DNA of 64,000 bases. Source: DAIOEK01 sp963828285. GTDB lineage: Bacteria; Chloroflexota; Anaerolineae; Anaerolineales; Anaerolineaceae. The stretch covers positions 124,001 through 188,000 of the forward strand of contig CAWHEB010000008.1 in NCBI GenBank assembly GCA_963828285.1, in the 5' to 3' direction. This document shows, piece by piece, positions 17,637-26,341 of the stretch. Position numbers and translations under genes: made by a program. Under the pieces are notes generated by a model. It made no database searches and was not told where the DNA came from. It saw only the letters and a program-made list of their open reading frames with translations. Position 1 is the stretch's first letter. Every line of letters begins with the position of its first letter.

Positions 17637-18458
17637 ATGATGGAAACCGAGAACGATAAAGAAAAAGCTCAAATTATATATTTCTCCCATGGTGGTGGTC
17701 CCCTACCGATTTTAGGTGATCCGGGTCACAAGGCGATGATGGATTTTATGAAGAAATTGCCATCCCAACTCACAAAACCGGATGCAATCATCGTTATCAG
17801 CGCTCATTGGGAAGAAAGTTCAGCCACCCTTCTGGGATCACAAAAACCACCGATGTTCTATGATTATTATGGCTTCCCAGAAAAAGCATATGAGATCACT
17901 TACCCCGCACCAGGGAATCCCAATCTGGCTCATCGGATCGTAGACATACTCAAAACAAATAATATACCAGCACGTATCGACCCAACACGCGGATTTGACC
18001 ATGGCTTTTCATTCCGCTTGAAATTGATGTACCCCGAGGCTGATATACCTTCTATGCAATTATCATTATTGCGAGGATTAAATCCGGCTTCACATCTGGC
18101 TCTGGGTAATGCATTGCGAGAAATAAGAAATGAGAATATCCTGGTGATCGGCTCTGGATTTTCCTTCCACAATATGCAAGCATTCTCATGGCAAGGAGAA
18201 GGTGCAGCTGACCCAGCGAATGAAGCTTTTCAGGATTGGTTGATCGAAGTTTGCACCGGTCCGATGGATGAGATTGAACGTGAAAAACGATTGATCGAAT
18301 GGGAAAATGCGCCATCCGCCCGCTATTGCCATCCGCGTGAAGAACATCTACTACCGCTTCATGTATGTCAGGGGATGGCCGGAAAAGCTGCCAAATTGAT
18401 ATTTGATGATAAAATCCTGGGAAAACGCGGGGTCGCGTTTATGTGGTCTTTCGATTAA
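17637..18458 (+). CDS. Class III extradiol dioxygenase, DODA type
   Basis: 273 residues of the LigB/DODA superfamily (4,5-DOPA dioxygenase-like, YgiD relatives). Metal and active-site histidines appear in FSHGGGP, SAHWEE, FDHGFSF and REEHLLPLHV, all in the family order. These use non-haem Fe or Zn to open catechol-type rings. The true substrate in bacteria is usually unknown. AGGA precedes two consecutive ATG codons (17637, 17640). No neighbouring aromatic pathway genes are seen, so a detoxification or salvage role is possible. Confidence 0.8.
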   Translation: MMETENDKEKAQIIYFSHGGGPLPILGDPGHKAMMDFMKKLPSQLTKPDAIIVISAHWEESSATLLGSQKPPMFYDYYGFPEKAYEITYPAPGNPNLAHRIVDILKTNNIPARIDPTRGFDHGFSFRLKLMYPEADIPSMQLSLLRGLNPASHLALGNALREIRNENILVIGSGFSFHNMQAFSWQGEGAADPANEAFQDWLIEVCTGPMDEIEREKRLIEWENAPSARYCHPREEHLLPLHVCQGMAGKAAKLIFDDKILGKRGVAFMWSFD

Positions 18459-18798
18459 ACTCACGCCAACCAACAAGACATTTACAAAGAACGCTTTCCC
18501 AAAATGGAGGCATTGTTTTCATCGGCAAGATTCTAAACTCAAAGTTTGTCCCTTTGATCGTAAATCGGAACCTCATACGCCCAGGATTAATTTTTCTAGA
18601 AATAGTAGATCCAAATTAAGTAGAAACCCTCCATCTTTCCAGATTCCAGCCACCAGAGATTTGTCATAATGAGTATGGAAAACAGACGATAGTTATTACA
18701 AGAACTATGATGAAGCTACGAAAGATTTGACCGATTAATATAGTAAAACTGAAGCTGATAAATAAATATTCAATAATTGATATTATTTGAGGTGCCAT
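18459..18798. other. Gene-free stretch, 340 bp
   Basis: No recognisable gene. A short open run around 18680-18740 (YYKNYDEATKDLTD) ends in stops and has no start or binding site; at most a decayed fragment. It leads into the GAGGTG binding site of the HD-GYP gene. Confidence 0.4.
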
Positions 18799-19932
18799 AT
18801 GGCTTCCACCGGAATTGAAAGATACGATAAGATAACCAACCGTATCCCCTCAAAAGAGCTGGCTACTCTTCTTAAAGTGACAAGCTCACTAGCGTCCACG
18901 ATGGATCTTGAGCAGGTCTTACAGATAGCAATTGAAAGTGCTGTTGATCTATTGAACTTTAATACCGGTGCAATTTACACCCTTAAAAATGATATCTTAA
19001 CCCTTGGTGCAACAACTCCTCCATTGCCTCCAGATTTTCCTGACGAGCTTCGTAGCGCCAGTGTAATAGACCACCCCCATATTCAAAAAGCAATCATGAA
19101 TCATGGGGCAGTTTTTCTTGAAGATGCAAGAGTGGAACCCCTCTCACCCGCGGAGAAAGTAATAGCGGATACCCGCCAGTTAAAATCCATTTTATATTTC
19201 CCATTATTACTGAAGGAAAATACGATTGGTGTTTTTATTGTTGGCACCACCAGGAAAACCCGTCAATTCACAAATAGTGAGATCGACCTTTGTTACATCT
19301 TTTCGTTTCAAGTAGCTTTTGCAGTCGCAAACGCATTATTGTTTCAAGAAGCCCACCTTGCGACTGTTGATCTTGTCCATGCATATGAAGCCACACTTGA
19401 AGGCTGGTCCAAAATGCTCGATCTTCGCGACCATATCACCGATGCTCATACACATCGAGTTGCTGATTTAACCTTATTACTGGCAAACAAAATCGGAATT
19501 CCCGAATCACAGATGGGTGCTATCAGAAGAGGTGCACTGTTACATGATATCGGGAAAATGGGAATTCCTGATTCGATCCTACAAAAACCAAGTGTTTTAT
19601 CAGATAATGAACGAGAGATCATGCAAACCCATCCTGAGAACGCATTCCATGTTCTCTCTCAGATCGAATACTTATCATCTGCATTGGAAATTCCATTTTG
19701 CCATCACGAAAAATGGGATGGAACTGGTTACCCGCGCCACCTTAAAGGAGAAGAGATCCCCCTGTCTGCCCGTCTTTTTTCTGTGGTGGATGTTTTTGAT
19801 GCACTAACTTCGGATCGGCCTTATCGGAAAGCATGGAGTAAAACGCAAGCGATCGAATATATTCAAAACGAGTCAGGGAAATTTTTCTGGCCTGAAGCTG
19901 TTAAAGCATTCCTTGAGGTTATCCAAGAGTAA
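18799..19932 (+). CDS. GAF-HD-GYP cyclic-di-GMP phosphodiesterase
   Basis: 377 residues. GAF sensor domain (about 35-180: LEQVLQIAIESAVDLLNFNTGAIYTL ...), then an HD-GYP domain (about 195-375). Catalytic motifs are LLHDIGKMGIPD (HD), the FCHHEKWDGTGYP block (HHxxxxGxGYP) and FSVVDVFDALTSDRPYRKA. It should hydrolyse c-di-GMP in response to a small ligand or redox cue bound by GAF. No signal peptide or membrane helix. I take ATG 18799 with GAGGTG just upstream, rather than TTG 18787. Confidence 0.9.
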   Translation: MASTGIERYDKITNRIPSKELATLLKVTSSLASTMDLEQVLQIAIESAVDLLNFNTGAIYTLKNDILTLGATTPPLPPDFPDELRSASVIDHPHIQKAIMNHGAVFLEDARVEPLSPAEKVIADTRQLKSILYFPLLLKENTIGVFIVGTTRKTRQFTNSEIDLCYIFSFQVAFAVANALLFQEAHLATVDLVHAYEATLEGWSKMLDLRDHITDAHTHRVADLTLLLANKIGIPESQMGAIRRGALLHDIGKMGIPDSILQKPSVLSDNEREIMQTHPENAFHVLSQIEYLSSALEIPFCHHEKWDGTGYPRHLKGEEIPLSARLFSVVDVFDALTSDRPYRKAWSKTQAIEYIQNESGKFFWPEAVKAFLEVIQE

Positions 19933-19973
19933 AGCGTTTTTGGACTGAGACCAGAATCTGCTGGCGATATTTT

Positions 19974-20210
19974 CTATATTTCTAAATTCCAATTTGTATT
20001 CAAATAGAGTTCTTCAACCTTTTTTCGCGCCCAGGGAGTCCGACGCAAGAACTTCAAACTGCTTCTAATGCTTGGATCATTGAAAAAACAGCGGATGGGA
20101 ATCCGTTTTGACAATTCCGGCCATCCATATATCACCACCAGCCGATTCATGATCATCTCCAGCGTGATACCATGAAGTGGATCGTTGGGATGCGAATTTT
20201 CAGTCATCAT
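19974..20210 (-). CDS. VF530 family protein (DUF2132)
   Basis: 78 residues; NDPLHGITLEMIMNRLV, IPIRCFFNDPSIRSSLKFL and TPWARKKVEELYL are the conserved blocks of VF530/DUF2132. A small helical bundle reported as DNA-binding-like by structure, with no known role. Length matches the family. Convergent with the HD-GYP gene (41 bp apart). No clear Shine-Dalgarno before the doubled ATG at 20210. Confidence 0.85.
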   Translation of the reverse strand: MMTENSHPNDPLHGITLEMIMNRLVVIYGWPELSKRIPIRCFFNDPSIRSSLKFLRRTPWARKKVEELYLNTNWNLEI

Positions 20211-20697
20211 TTATTGATAATCCCATTTGATTGATGATTATACTCTGTCATTAAGTTATGCTTCATCCAATCTACAAGTACAGTCAGATGAATATCTGAT
20301 GGTACATGGTGTCCATCAGTAAAACATCATAAACAGTTTTCTCTATAATCGGATATGCACTCCCTGCCATCTGATTGTTCTATTAACTCGCATAAGTAGG
20401 GTTATCAAACAGATCAAAAAGGTATTACTGACACGATCCTAAAACCTGTTTAACTTCCTGACAAATTTTGTTACTCCGTATGATGGGGATTCCGTTTTAT
20501 GATAATCGGATCTCAATTTAATATAAGTGGAGTTTTGTTTATTTATATTATTCCGAGCCGATTCCATCGTATATTTATTAATTTAAAACAACCTTCTCAA
20601 GTGAAGAATCCTGTCAACTTGAAAGATTTATAATCATATATGTTGACCTGGTTGAATCCCACAAAAAGCGATTTCGCCAGAGAACTAAAGGAAAAAA
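20211..20697. other. AT-rich intergenic region, 487 bp
   Basis: Divergent space between VF530 and the aldo/keto reductase. No ORF or repeat. A TATAAT occurs near 20630 without a good -35. The reductase binding site AAAGGAAA directly precedes 20698. Confidence 0.4.
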
Positions 20698-21555
20698 ATG
20701 ATAAATAAGAATCTCTTTGGCCGTACCGGGCATTTGAGTTCCCGTATCCTTCTCGGGGCAGCCGCCTTCTCCGATGTTACCCAAAATGAGACTGATCGAT
20801 CAATGGAATTAGCCCTTTCCATGGGTGTTAATCACGTTGATGTAGCAGCCAGTTACGGGGAAGCCGAACTCCGTGTTGGAAGCTGGATCAAACGCCATGG
20901 CAAGTCATTTTTTCTGGCTACAAAAACAGGTGAGAGGACAGCGATCAAAGCACGTGACCAAATCCATCTTTCACTAGATCGTTTGCAAGTGGATCAAGTC
21001 GACCTGCTGCAATTGCACTATCTGGTTGATCCGAAGGAATGGGAATTAGCTTTGGGGCACGGTGGAGCATTGGAAGCTGCCTTAGATGCACGTGACCAGG
21101 GATTAGTGCGTTTCATTGGCATCACCGGTCATGGAGTGACTGTCGCCAAAATGCACTTGCGCGCCCTTGAAAGATATAATTTCGATTCTGTACTGTTGCC
21201 GTATAGTTACCTGATGGCACAGAATAAGGAATATCTCCGTGATTTCCAGACGTTATTGAGAACATGTCAAGACCGAAACATTGCAGTTCAAACCATAAAA
21301 TCCCTCGTGCATAGCCCATGGCACGATCGTCCACAGATCCGGGATACCTGGTACCGTCCGATGGAAGAACAGACCGATATTGATCTGGCAGTACATTGGA
21401 TTCTCGGTCATCCCGGATTGTTTTTAAATTCGGTGGGAGATATTCACCTTTTGCCAAAGGTATTGGATGCGGCCAAACGGTTTATTGCTCAACCCACAGA
21501 TGGGGAAATGCAATTCCAAATGGAAAAACTAGATATGGAGCCATTATTTACATAA
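20698..21555 (+). CDS. Aldo/keto reductase
   Basis: 285 residues, TIM-barrel AKR fold, NADPH-dependent carbonyl reduction. Motifs are GVNHVDVAASYGEAELRVG (catalytic Asp and Tyr of the AKR tetrad), FFLATKTGER (Lys), and DLLQLHYLVDP (His in the H/D strand), then VRFIGITGHG. The C terminus is short, with a ferredoxin-like extension absent. Preceded by AAAGGAAAAAA. It is monocistronic: a separate promoter opens the following ECF operon. Confidence 0.85.
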   Translation: MINKNLFGRTGHLSSRILLGAAAFSDVTQNETDRSMELALSMGVNHVDVAASYGEAELRVGSWIKRHGKSFFLATKTGERTAIKARDQIHLSLDRLQVDQVDLLQLHYLVDPKEWELALGHGGALEAALDARDQGLVRFIGITGHGVTVAKMHLRALERYNFDSVLLPYSYLMAQNKEYLRDFQTLLRTCQDRNIAVQTIKSLVHSPWHDRPQIRDTWYRPMEEQTDIDLAVHWILGHPGLFLNSVGDIHLLPKVLDAAKRFIAQPTDGEMQFQMEKLDMEPLFT

Positions 21556-21629
21556 TGTATCCAGAATAAAATACAGCGTCCAGGCATACAATAGTCTTCT
21601 GAAAATTTTGTACCAATTCGATTTAGAAA

Positions 21630-21647
21630 AACCATCTTTAGATGGTT
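21630..21647 (+). terminator. Weak hairpin after aldo/keto reductase
   Basis: AACCATCT-TT-AGATGGTT, a perfect 8-bp arm pair with a 2-base loop (effectively longer). No T-run on the plus strand; on the minus strand five T follow the stem. It may terminate read-through from either side. Confidence 0.35.
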
Positions 21648-21703
21648 GATGAATGTTTTGTCTCCAGAATCAATATTGCCTATCGTTAAAATAATTACCC
21701 TGA

Positions 21704-21732
21704 TTGACTGATTTACTCCGTTTGTATAAAAT
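21704..21732 (+). promoter_or_regulatory. Promoter of ECF/SAM-hydrolase operon
   Basis: TTGACT (21704-21709), 17-bp spacer, TAAAAT (21727-21732). Predicted start near 21739 gives a leader of about 44 nt, too short for a riboswitch. AGGAGGA lies 6 bases before ATG 21783. Confidence 0.6.
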
Positions 21733-21782
21733 GAAATGAATCCATTTTCCCACTCATTCAATTTCTTATCAGGAGGAATATC

Positions 21783-22340
21783 ATGAAGGATTTATTTAAG
21801 GTCAACACGAGGACCATCGTTGCGATCGGGTTAGGTGCAGCTATTTTCACGTTATTGTTCATGTACGTAAAAATCCCATCACCAGTGCCTGAGACCAGTT
21901 TCCAGACTGCATATGGTGTAAGCGCACTCTTCGCCACATTGTTTGGGCCTATAGCCGGTGCATTGATCGCCTTCATTGGCCATGCACTCAGTGATGCCAT
22001 TCAGTATGGTTCCCCGTGGTGGAGCTGGGTGATCGCCAGCGGCGTATCCGGTTTCATTTACGGCTTTGCCTTCAAACGGACCAAAGTAGAAGAAGGTGAA
22101 TTTAAAGGCAAGGATATCCTGACCTTTAACATCATTCAGGTCATTGGCAACATCATCTCATGGATCATTGTTGCACCTGTTCTGGATATTCTCATCTACC
22201 AGGAACCTGCCAATCTGGTCTTCACCCAGGGGGTTACTGCTGCAATTATGAACTCCATCAGTGCCGGCGTGATCGGGACATTACTATTAATCGCTTATGC
22301 TGCTACCCGCACCAAGAAGGGCAGTCTCAGTAAACAGTAG
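21783..22340 (+). CDS. ECF transporter S component, UPF0397 family
   Basis: 185-residue membrane protein with five to six helices. The whole sequence follows the UPF0397 pattern: TIVAIGLGAAIFTLLF, LFATLFGPIAGALIAFIGHALSDA, GSPWWSWVIASGVSGFIYG, NIISWIIVAPVLDILIYQEPAN, VFTQGVTAAIMNSIS, and the terminal RTKKGSLSK. S components bind the substrate and dock on the EcfAAT module encoded next. The ligand of UPF0397 is not firmly known; cobalamin, thiamine precursor or nucleoside-type ligands have been suggested for relatives. First gene of the operon, separated from the rest by a hairpin at 22374. Confidence 0.85.
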   Translation: MKDLFKVNTRTIVAIGLGAAIFTLLFMYVKIPSPVPETSFQTAYGVSALFATLFGPIAGALIAFIGHALSDAIQYGSPWWSWVIASGVSGFIYGFAFKRTKVEEGEFKGKDILTFNIIQVIGNIISWIIVAPVLDILIYQEPANLVFTQGVTAAIMNSISAGVIGTLLLIAYAATRTKKGSLSKQ

Positions 22341-22373
22341 AATTACGCCCACATATTTTTACCTCACTTCAAT

Positions 22374-22410
22374 AAAGCTCAGGCAGGATGTTTTAGAAAG
22401 TCTGAGCTTT
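22374..22410 (+). terminator. Intra-operon terminator or attenuator
   Basis: AAAGCTCAG (22374-22382) pairs with CTGAGCTTT (22402-22410), followed by TTATT. It lies between the S component and ATPase genes, so it would yield more S-component mRNA than downstream mRNA. Confidence 0.7.
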
Positions 22411-22430
22411 TTATTCAATTTGAAATCTTT

Positions 22431-24140
22431 ATGAACCCGACACCGATCATCGAATTTAATGACTTTTCATTTCAATATTTTAGCCAGGCTGAACCTACCC
22501 TTCACGATATCAATCTGAAGATCTATCCCGGAGAGAAGATCTTGATCGTCGGTCCCAGCGGCAGCGGAAAAAGCACCCTTGGGCATTGCCTGAATGGATT
22601 GATCCCATTTTCTTACAAGGGTGAGATCCGTGGCAGCCTGAAGATCAAGGATATCGAAACTTCAACACTTGATATTTTTTCCCGTTCCAAAATGATCGGC
22701 ACTGTCCTGCAAGACTCTGATGGCCAATTTGTCGGGTTGACGGTCGGCGAGGATATTGCATTCGCACTCGAAAATGACAATGTTCGTGGTGAAGAAATGC
22801 ATGAGCGGGTACAGCGTGTATCCCGTATGGTGGATATGGACTCCCTGTTGTTATCATCCCCCTTTGAATTGTCAGGAGGTCAGAAACAGCGAACATCCCT
22901 AGCCGGAGTTTTGATCGATAACGTGGATATCTTGCTTTTCGATGAACCTCTTGCAAACCTTGACCCCGCGACCGGGAAGACTGCCATTGAGATCATAGAA
23001 GACATTCATCGGCAATCCGGCAAAACGATCATTATCATCGAACATCGGTTGGAAGATGTCCTCCATTGCGATGTCGATCGGGTAATCGTTATCAATGACG
23101 GTCGAATCATTGCGGACATGGATTGTCACTCTCTAGTTGCATCGACAATACTCCAGGATACGGGAATCCGTGAACCGCTCTATGTCACAGCCCTGAAGTA
23201 CGCAGGGGTTAAAGTGACCGAAGAGATGAAAGCCGGACATATTGAGACTCTCAATACCGAGTTTTCCCGGGATGCCTTACAGACCTGGTATGGACAAATC
23301 CAAACTCCTGATAAGGCTGCGCCACATCCATCCATTCTGAGGATGGAAAATATTTCCTTCTCTTACGATGGTATTCGTCCCATTCTTACAGATATCAACT
23401 TCAATATTCTCGAAGGGGAAATGGTTTCGATTGTTGGCAAGAACGGGGCCGGGAAATCCACGCTTTCAAAATTGCTGTGCGGATTTGAGAAGGAAGACCA
23501 GGGGAAGATACTCTACAACTGCCAGGATATCAAAAACCGTTCCATCAAAGAACGGGCAGAGATTATCGGGCTGGTAATGCAAAATCCCAATCAGATGATA
23601 TCTAAACCCATGATCTTTGATGAGATTGCATTGGGTCTTAGGCTTCGTCTGATACCCGAGGATGAAATTGCTATACGGGTTGAGAAAGTGCTCAAAGTTT
23701 GTGGATTGGCACCATTTCGAACCTGGCCGATCTCCGCATTGAGTTATGGACAAAAGAAGCGGGTGACGATTGCATCCATTCTGGTGCTTGATCCGAAGAT
23801 CCTAATTCTGGATGAACCTACAGCAGGACAAGATTTTCGTCATTACAGTGAGATCATGGAATTCCTGGTTGATATCAATAAGCTGGGTGTAACGGTAATA
23901 TTGATCACCCACGATATGCATCTCATGTTGGAGTACACTCCACGGGCAATCGTGCTTTCTGGTGGCAAGAAGATCGCTGATACATCTTCATCCGTTGTTT
24001 TGACTGATGCAAAGGTCATCTCCGACGCCAATCTAAAAGAGACATCCTTATTTGCGCTTTCCCATATGGCAGGGATCGCCGATGGAACCCGGTTTGTTCA
24101 AGGCTTTATTGATTACGAACGGATGTTGAAAAACCGATGA
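22431..24140 (+). CDS. ECF transporter fused ATPase (EcfA1-EcfA2)
   Basis: 569 residues, two complete ABC ATPase domains in one chain (YkoD-like). Domain 1 has Walker A GPSGSGKST (41-49), signature LSGGQKQR and Walker B ILLFDEPLANLD. Domain 2 (from about 300) has GKNGAGKST, signature variant LSYGQKKR and ILILDEPTAGQD. A linker of about 60 residues joins them. It powers uptake with EcfT. ATG 22431 has no obvious Shine-Dalgarno and starts 20 bases after the hairpin, suggesting low expression relative to the S gene. The stop overlaps the EcfT start (ATGA). Confidence 0.9.
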   Translation: MNPTPIIEFNDFSFQYFSQAEPTLHDINLKIYPGEKILIVGPSGSGKSTLGHCLNGLIPFSYKGEIRGSLKIKDIETSTLDIFSRSKMIGTVLQDSDGQFVGLTVGEDIAFALENDNVRGEEMHERVQRVSRMVDMDSLLLSSPFELSGGQKQRTSLAGVLIDNVDILLFDEPLANLDPATGKTAIEIIEDIHRQSGKTIIIIEHRLEDVLHCDVDRVIVINDGRIIADMDCHSLVASTILQDTGIREPLYVTALKYAGVKVTEEMKAGHIETLNTEFSRDALQTWYGQIQTPDKAAPHPSILRMENISFSYDGIRPILTDINFNILEGEMVSIVGKNGAGKSTLSKLLCGFEKEDQGKILYNCQDIKNRSIKERAEIIGLVMQNPNQMISKPMIFDEIALGLRLRLIPEDEIAIRVEKVLKVCGLAPFRTWPISALSYGQKKRVTIASILVLDPKILILDEPTAGQDFRHYSEIMEFLVDINKLGVTVILITHDMHLMLEYTPRAIVLSGGKKIADTSSSVVLTDAKVISDANLKETSLFALSHMAGIADGTRFVQGFIDYERMLKNR

Positions 24141-24973
24141 ATCCAAAAATAAAGCTTTTTTCATACAATTCTGCGGATACTCAGATCCACCGGCTTTCTG
24201 GGTTAACCAAGTTGATCTGTTTTCTGCTTCTTACTTTCGCTGTGATGTATTCCTACGACATCCGGGTTATTTTGTTGGTGATGGTCTTCTCAATCATATT
24301 GATGCGGTTTTCATTGATCCAATTCTCACAGATTCGGTTGATGGTCATATATGTGGCTATCTTCCTGATCACCAACGCGGTCATCTCGTTTTTCTTTTCT
24401 CCAGAGTACGGAACTTCAATCTACGGTACCAGCCACGAATTCGCCAAACTTTTTGGTGTATCTCTCACATACGAGCAGTTGTTTTACCAACTGACCAAAA
24501 TGTTCAAATATGCATCTGTGGTTCCTCTAGGAATGATCTTCCTACTGACCACCAATCCCAGCGAGTTTGCTTCATCCCTGAATGGGATCGGCGCCAATTA
24601 CAAGGCTGCATTTGCCGTAGCCTTGACCTTGCGTTATTTCCCGGATATCCAGCGTGATTATCACGATATTTATCTAGCCCAGCAGGCGCGTGGAATGGAA
24701 TTATCAAAAAAAGCGAAATTTTTCGACAGGTTTAAAAACTCCCTTTTAATTGTCATTCCTCTCATTTTTTCCACACTTGATCGGATCGAGGTCATAAGCA
24801 ATGCCATGGATCTGCGCGGATTCTCCAAAAGTAAAACGCGTACATGGTACACTTCCCGAAAATTGAACAGGCAGGATACAATTGCGATCGTCATCGCAGC
24901 ATTGATCTTTGCTTTCACAGTATGTGTATCCATATTTATCAACCACAGCCGTTTCTACAATCCATTTATTTAA
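24137..24973 (+). CDS. ECF transporter transmembrane component EcfT (CbiQ family)
   Basis: 278 residues, about five helices with the CbiQ-type coupling helices: AQQARGMELSKK (the first A-R-G motif) and ISNAMDLRGFSKSKTRTW (second, close to ARG). These contact the ATPase grooves. It overlaps the ATPase gene by 4 bases, so the two are translationally coupled. It completes the S-A-A-T set in one operon, as in group I (dedicated) ECF transporters. Confidence 0.9.
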   Translation: MNPKIKLFSYNSADTQIHRLSGLTKLICFLLLTFAVMYSYDIRVILLVMVFSIILMRFSLIQFSQIRLMVIYVAIFLITNAVISFFFSPEYGTSIYGTSHEFAKLFGVSLTYEQLFYQLTKMFKYASVVPLGMIFLLTTNPSEFASSLNGIGANYKAAFAVALTLRYFPDIQRDYHDIYLAQQARGMELSKKAKFFDRFKNSLLIVIPLIFSTLDRIEVISNAMDLRGFSKSKTRTWYTSRKLNRQDTIAIVIAALIFAFTVCVSIFINHSRFYNPFI

Positions 24974-24987
24974 GGAATCTTCCATCG

Positions 24988-25851
24988 ATGAAACCTACCT
25001 TAGTTTTTCAAACTGACTTTACATATAAGGAGAGCGCTGTTGCAGCCATGTATGGAGTGGTTAAAAGCGTGGATCGCGAATTGGAGATCATTGATGCGAC
25101 TCACGAAATTCCACAATATGATATCTGGAGTGCATCTTACCGGCTTTTTCAACCGATGAATTTTTGGCCTGAAGGGACGATCTTCGTTTCAGTTGTGGAT
25201 CCAGGTGTGGGAACTTCACGTAGAGCATGTGTGGCAAAAACATCAAATGGCTATTTTGTTGTTACTCCAGATAACGGTTCGCTAACCCATGTCAATGCTT
25301 GGGTTGGGATCAAAGAAGTACGCGAGATCGATCTCAATAAGAACCGACTTCGTGGTAAAAACACAGAAGACACCAGTGTTTTTCACGGCCGTGATGTGTT
25401 CGGCTACTGCGCTGCGCGATTAGCTAGCGGCATCATTACTTATGAGGGTGTAGGTCCGGCATATGCAGTGGATGAGATCGTCACACTACCTATCCATAAA
25501 CCGATGCGCGAAGGCCAGATTGTCCGCGGAATCTTCGAGATAAGTGACCCCAATTTCGGTAATTTATGGACGAATATTCCACTCAATATGTTTACTGAAG
25601 CAGGATTTACCTATGGTGATCGTATTAAACTTACTGTCCTGCATGCAGGAAATCCTGTCTTTGAACAAAGAGTACTTTTCCATAAATCTTTCGGCTATGC
25701 TCAAAAGGGTGAAGTGGTGGTTTATACCAATGAGCTGATGACAATCGCAGTGGCAATAAATCAAGGCAGTTTGAGCCAGGAGTTCAATTTGAATTTCGGT
25801 TCTGATTGGGAAGTAGAATTCGAGAAATTATCAATTACTACAATTGATTAG
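24988..25851 (+). CDS. SAM hydroxide adenosyltransferase (SAM hydrolase, DUF62)
   Basis: 287 residues. This family uses water to split S-adenosylmethionine into adenosine and methionine; it is related to fluorinase and chlorinase. Motifs are QTDFTYKESAVAAMYGVV (N-terminal SAM loop), VVDPGVGTSRRA (Asp/Arg of the hydroxide-activating triad) and FHGRDVFGYCAARLASG (His). VTPDNGSL lines the adenine site. The start is ATG 24988, 14 bases after the EcfT stop. It lies last in an ECF operon, which suggests that the imported ligand is connected to SAM, methionine or adenosine. That link is inference. Confidence 0.88.
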   Translation: MKPTLVFQTDFTYKESAVAAMYGVVKSVDRELEIIDATHEIPQYDIWSASYRLFQPMNFWPEGTIFVSVVDPGVGTSRRACVAKTSNGYFVVTPDNGSLTHVNAWVGIKEVREIDLNKNRLRGKNTEDTSVFHGRDVFGYCAARLASGIITYEGVGPAYAVDEIVTLPIHKPMREGQIVRGIFEISDPNFGNLWTNIPLNMFTEAGFTYGDRIKLTVLHAGNPVFEQRVLFHKSFGYAQKGEVVVYTNELMTIAVAINQGSLSQEFNLNFGSDWEVEFEKLSITTID

Positions 25852-25942
25852 GGAAACTAGACCAAGCAATACTCAGTGAATTTCAATCTTGTTTGTAAGT
25901 CGAATTCGAAAAAATAAGAAAATGCAAAGCAGGTCCGATTGC

Positions 25943-26299
25943 ATGGAAAGCATGAAAATTGGTTCAGTGGTTATTCGATGTTATGAATTTGAGAAGATGA
26001 TGCTATTCTGGCAGGCTGCGTTGGGATATGTTCCAGTCGATCCGGCTATTGATGGATGGGTCATCCTTAAAGATCCATCTGGATCGGGACCCAATATTTC
26101 ACTCGATCAGTCACCAACCAAACGGATAGGGAAACGAAGCTGGTTTCATTTCGACCTGTATACTGAGGATCAAGCCGGGGAAGTTGAAAGACTTACAAAA
26201 CTTGGTGCGGTCAGATATCCCTGGAGATATGAGCTGGATTCTGATTATGTAGTGCTTGAAGATCCTGACGGCAATCTATTTTGTGTTGTTCAGGTTTAA
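25943..26299 (+). CDS. VOC family protein (glyoxalase/bleomycin-resistance fold)
   Basis: 118 residues, one vicinal-oxygen-chelate repeat pair. Key pieces are FEKMMLFWQAALGY, GPNISLDQSPTKRIGK, WFHFDLYTED and the terminal VVLEDPDGNLFCVVQ (Glu ligand, DPDGN). I start at ATG 25943 (MESMKIGSV), where similarity begins, over ATG 25922 or TTG 25889. Binding site weak. Acts as an enzyme or small-molecule binder; substrate unknown. Confidence 0.8.
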   Translation: MESMKIGSVVIRCYEFEKMMLFWQAALGYVPVDPAIDGWVILKDPSGSGPNISLDQSPTKRIGKRSWFHFDLYTEDQAGEVERLTKLGAVRYPWRYELDSDYVVLEDPDGNLFCVVQV

Positions 26300-26341
26300 G
26301 TTCAATGAATTGATAATTATTGACAAAGAGTTGCATATACT

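Noticed and set aside
18670..18745. Small gene before the HD-GYP gene
   Set aside because: A short open run without start codon or binding site, ended by several stops.
21556..21782. Riboswitch ahead of the ECF operon
   Set aside because: The predicted leader is only about 44 nt, and no SAM, cobalamin or thiamine aptamer motif is visible upstream.
24844..24987. N-terminal extension of the SAM hydrolase
   Set aside because: It overlaps the EcfT gene and has no similarity to the family; ATG 24988 fits better.
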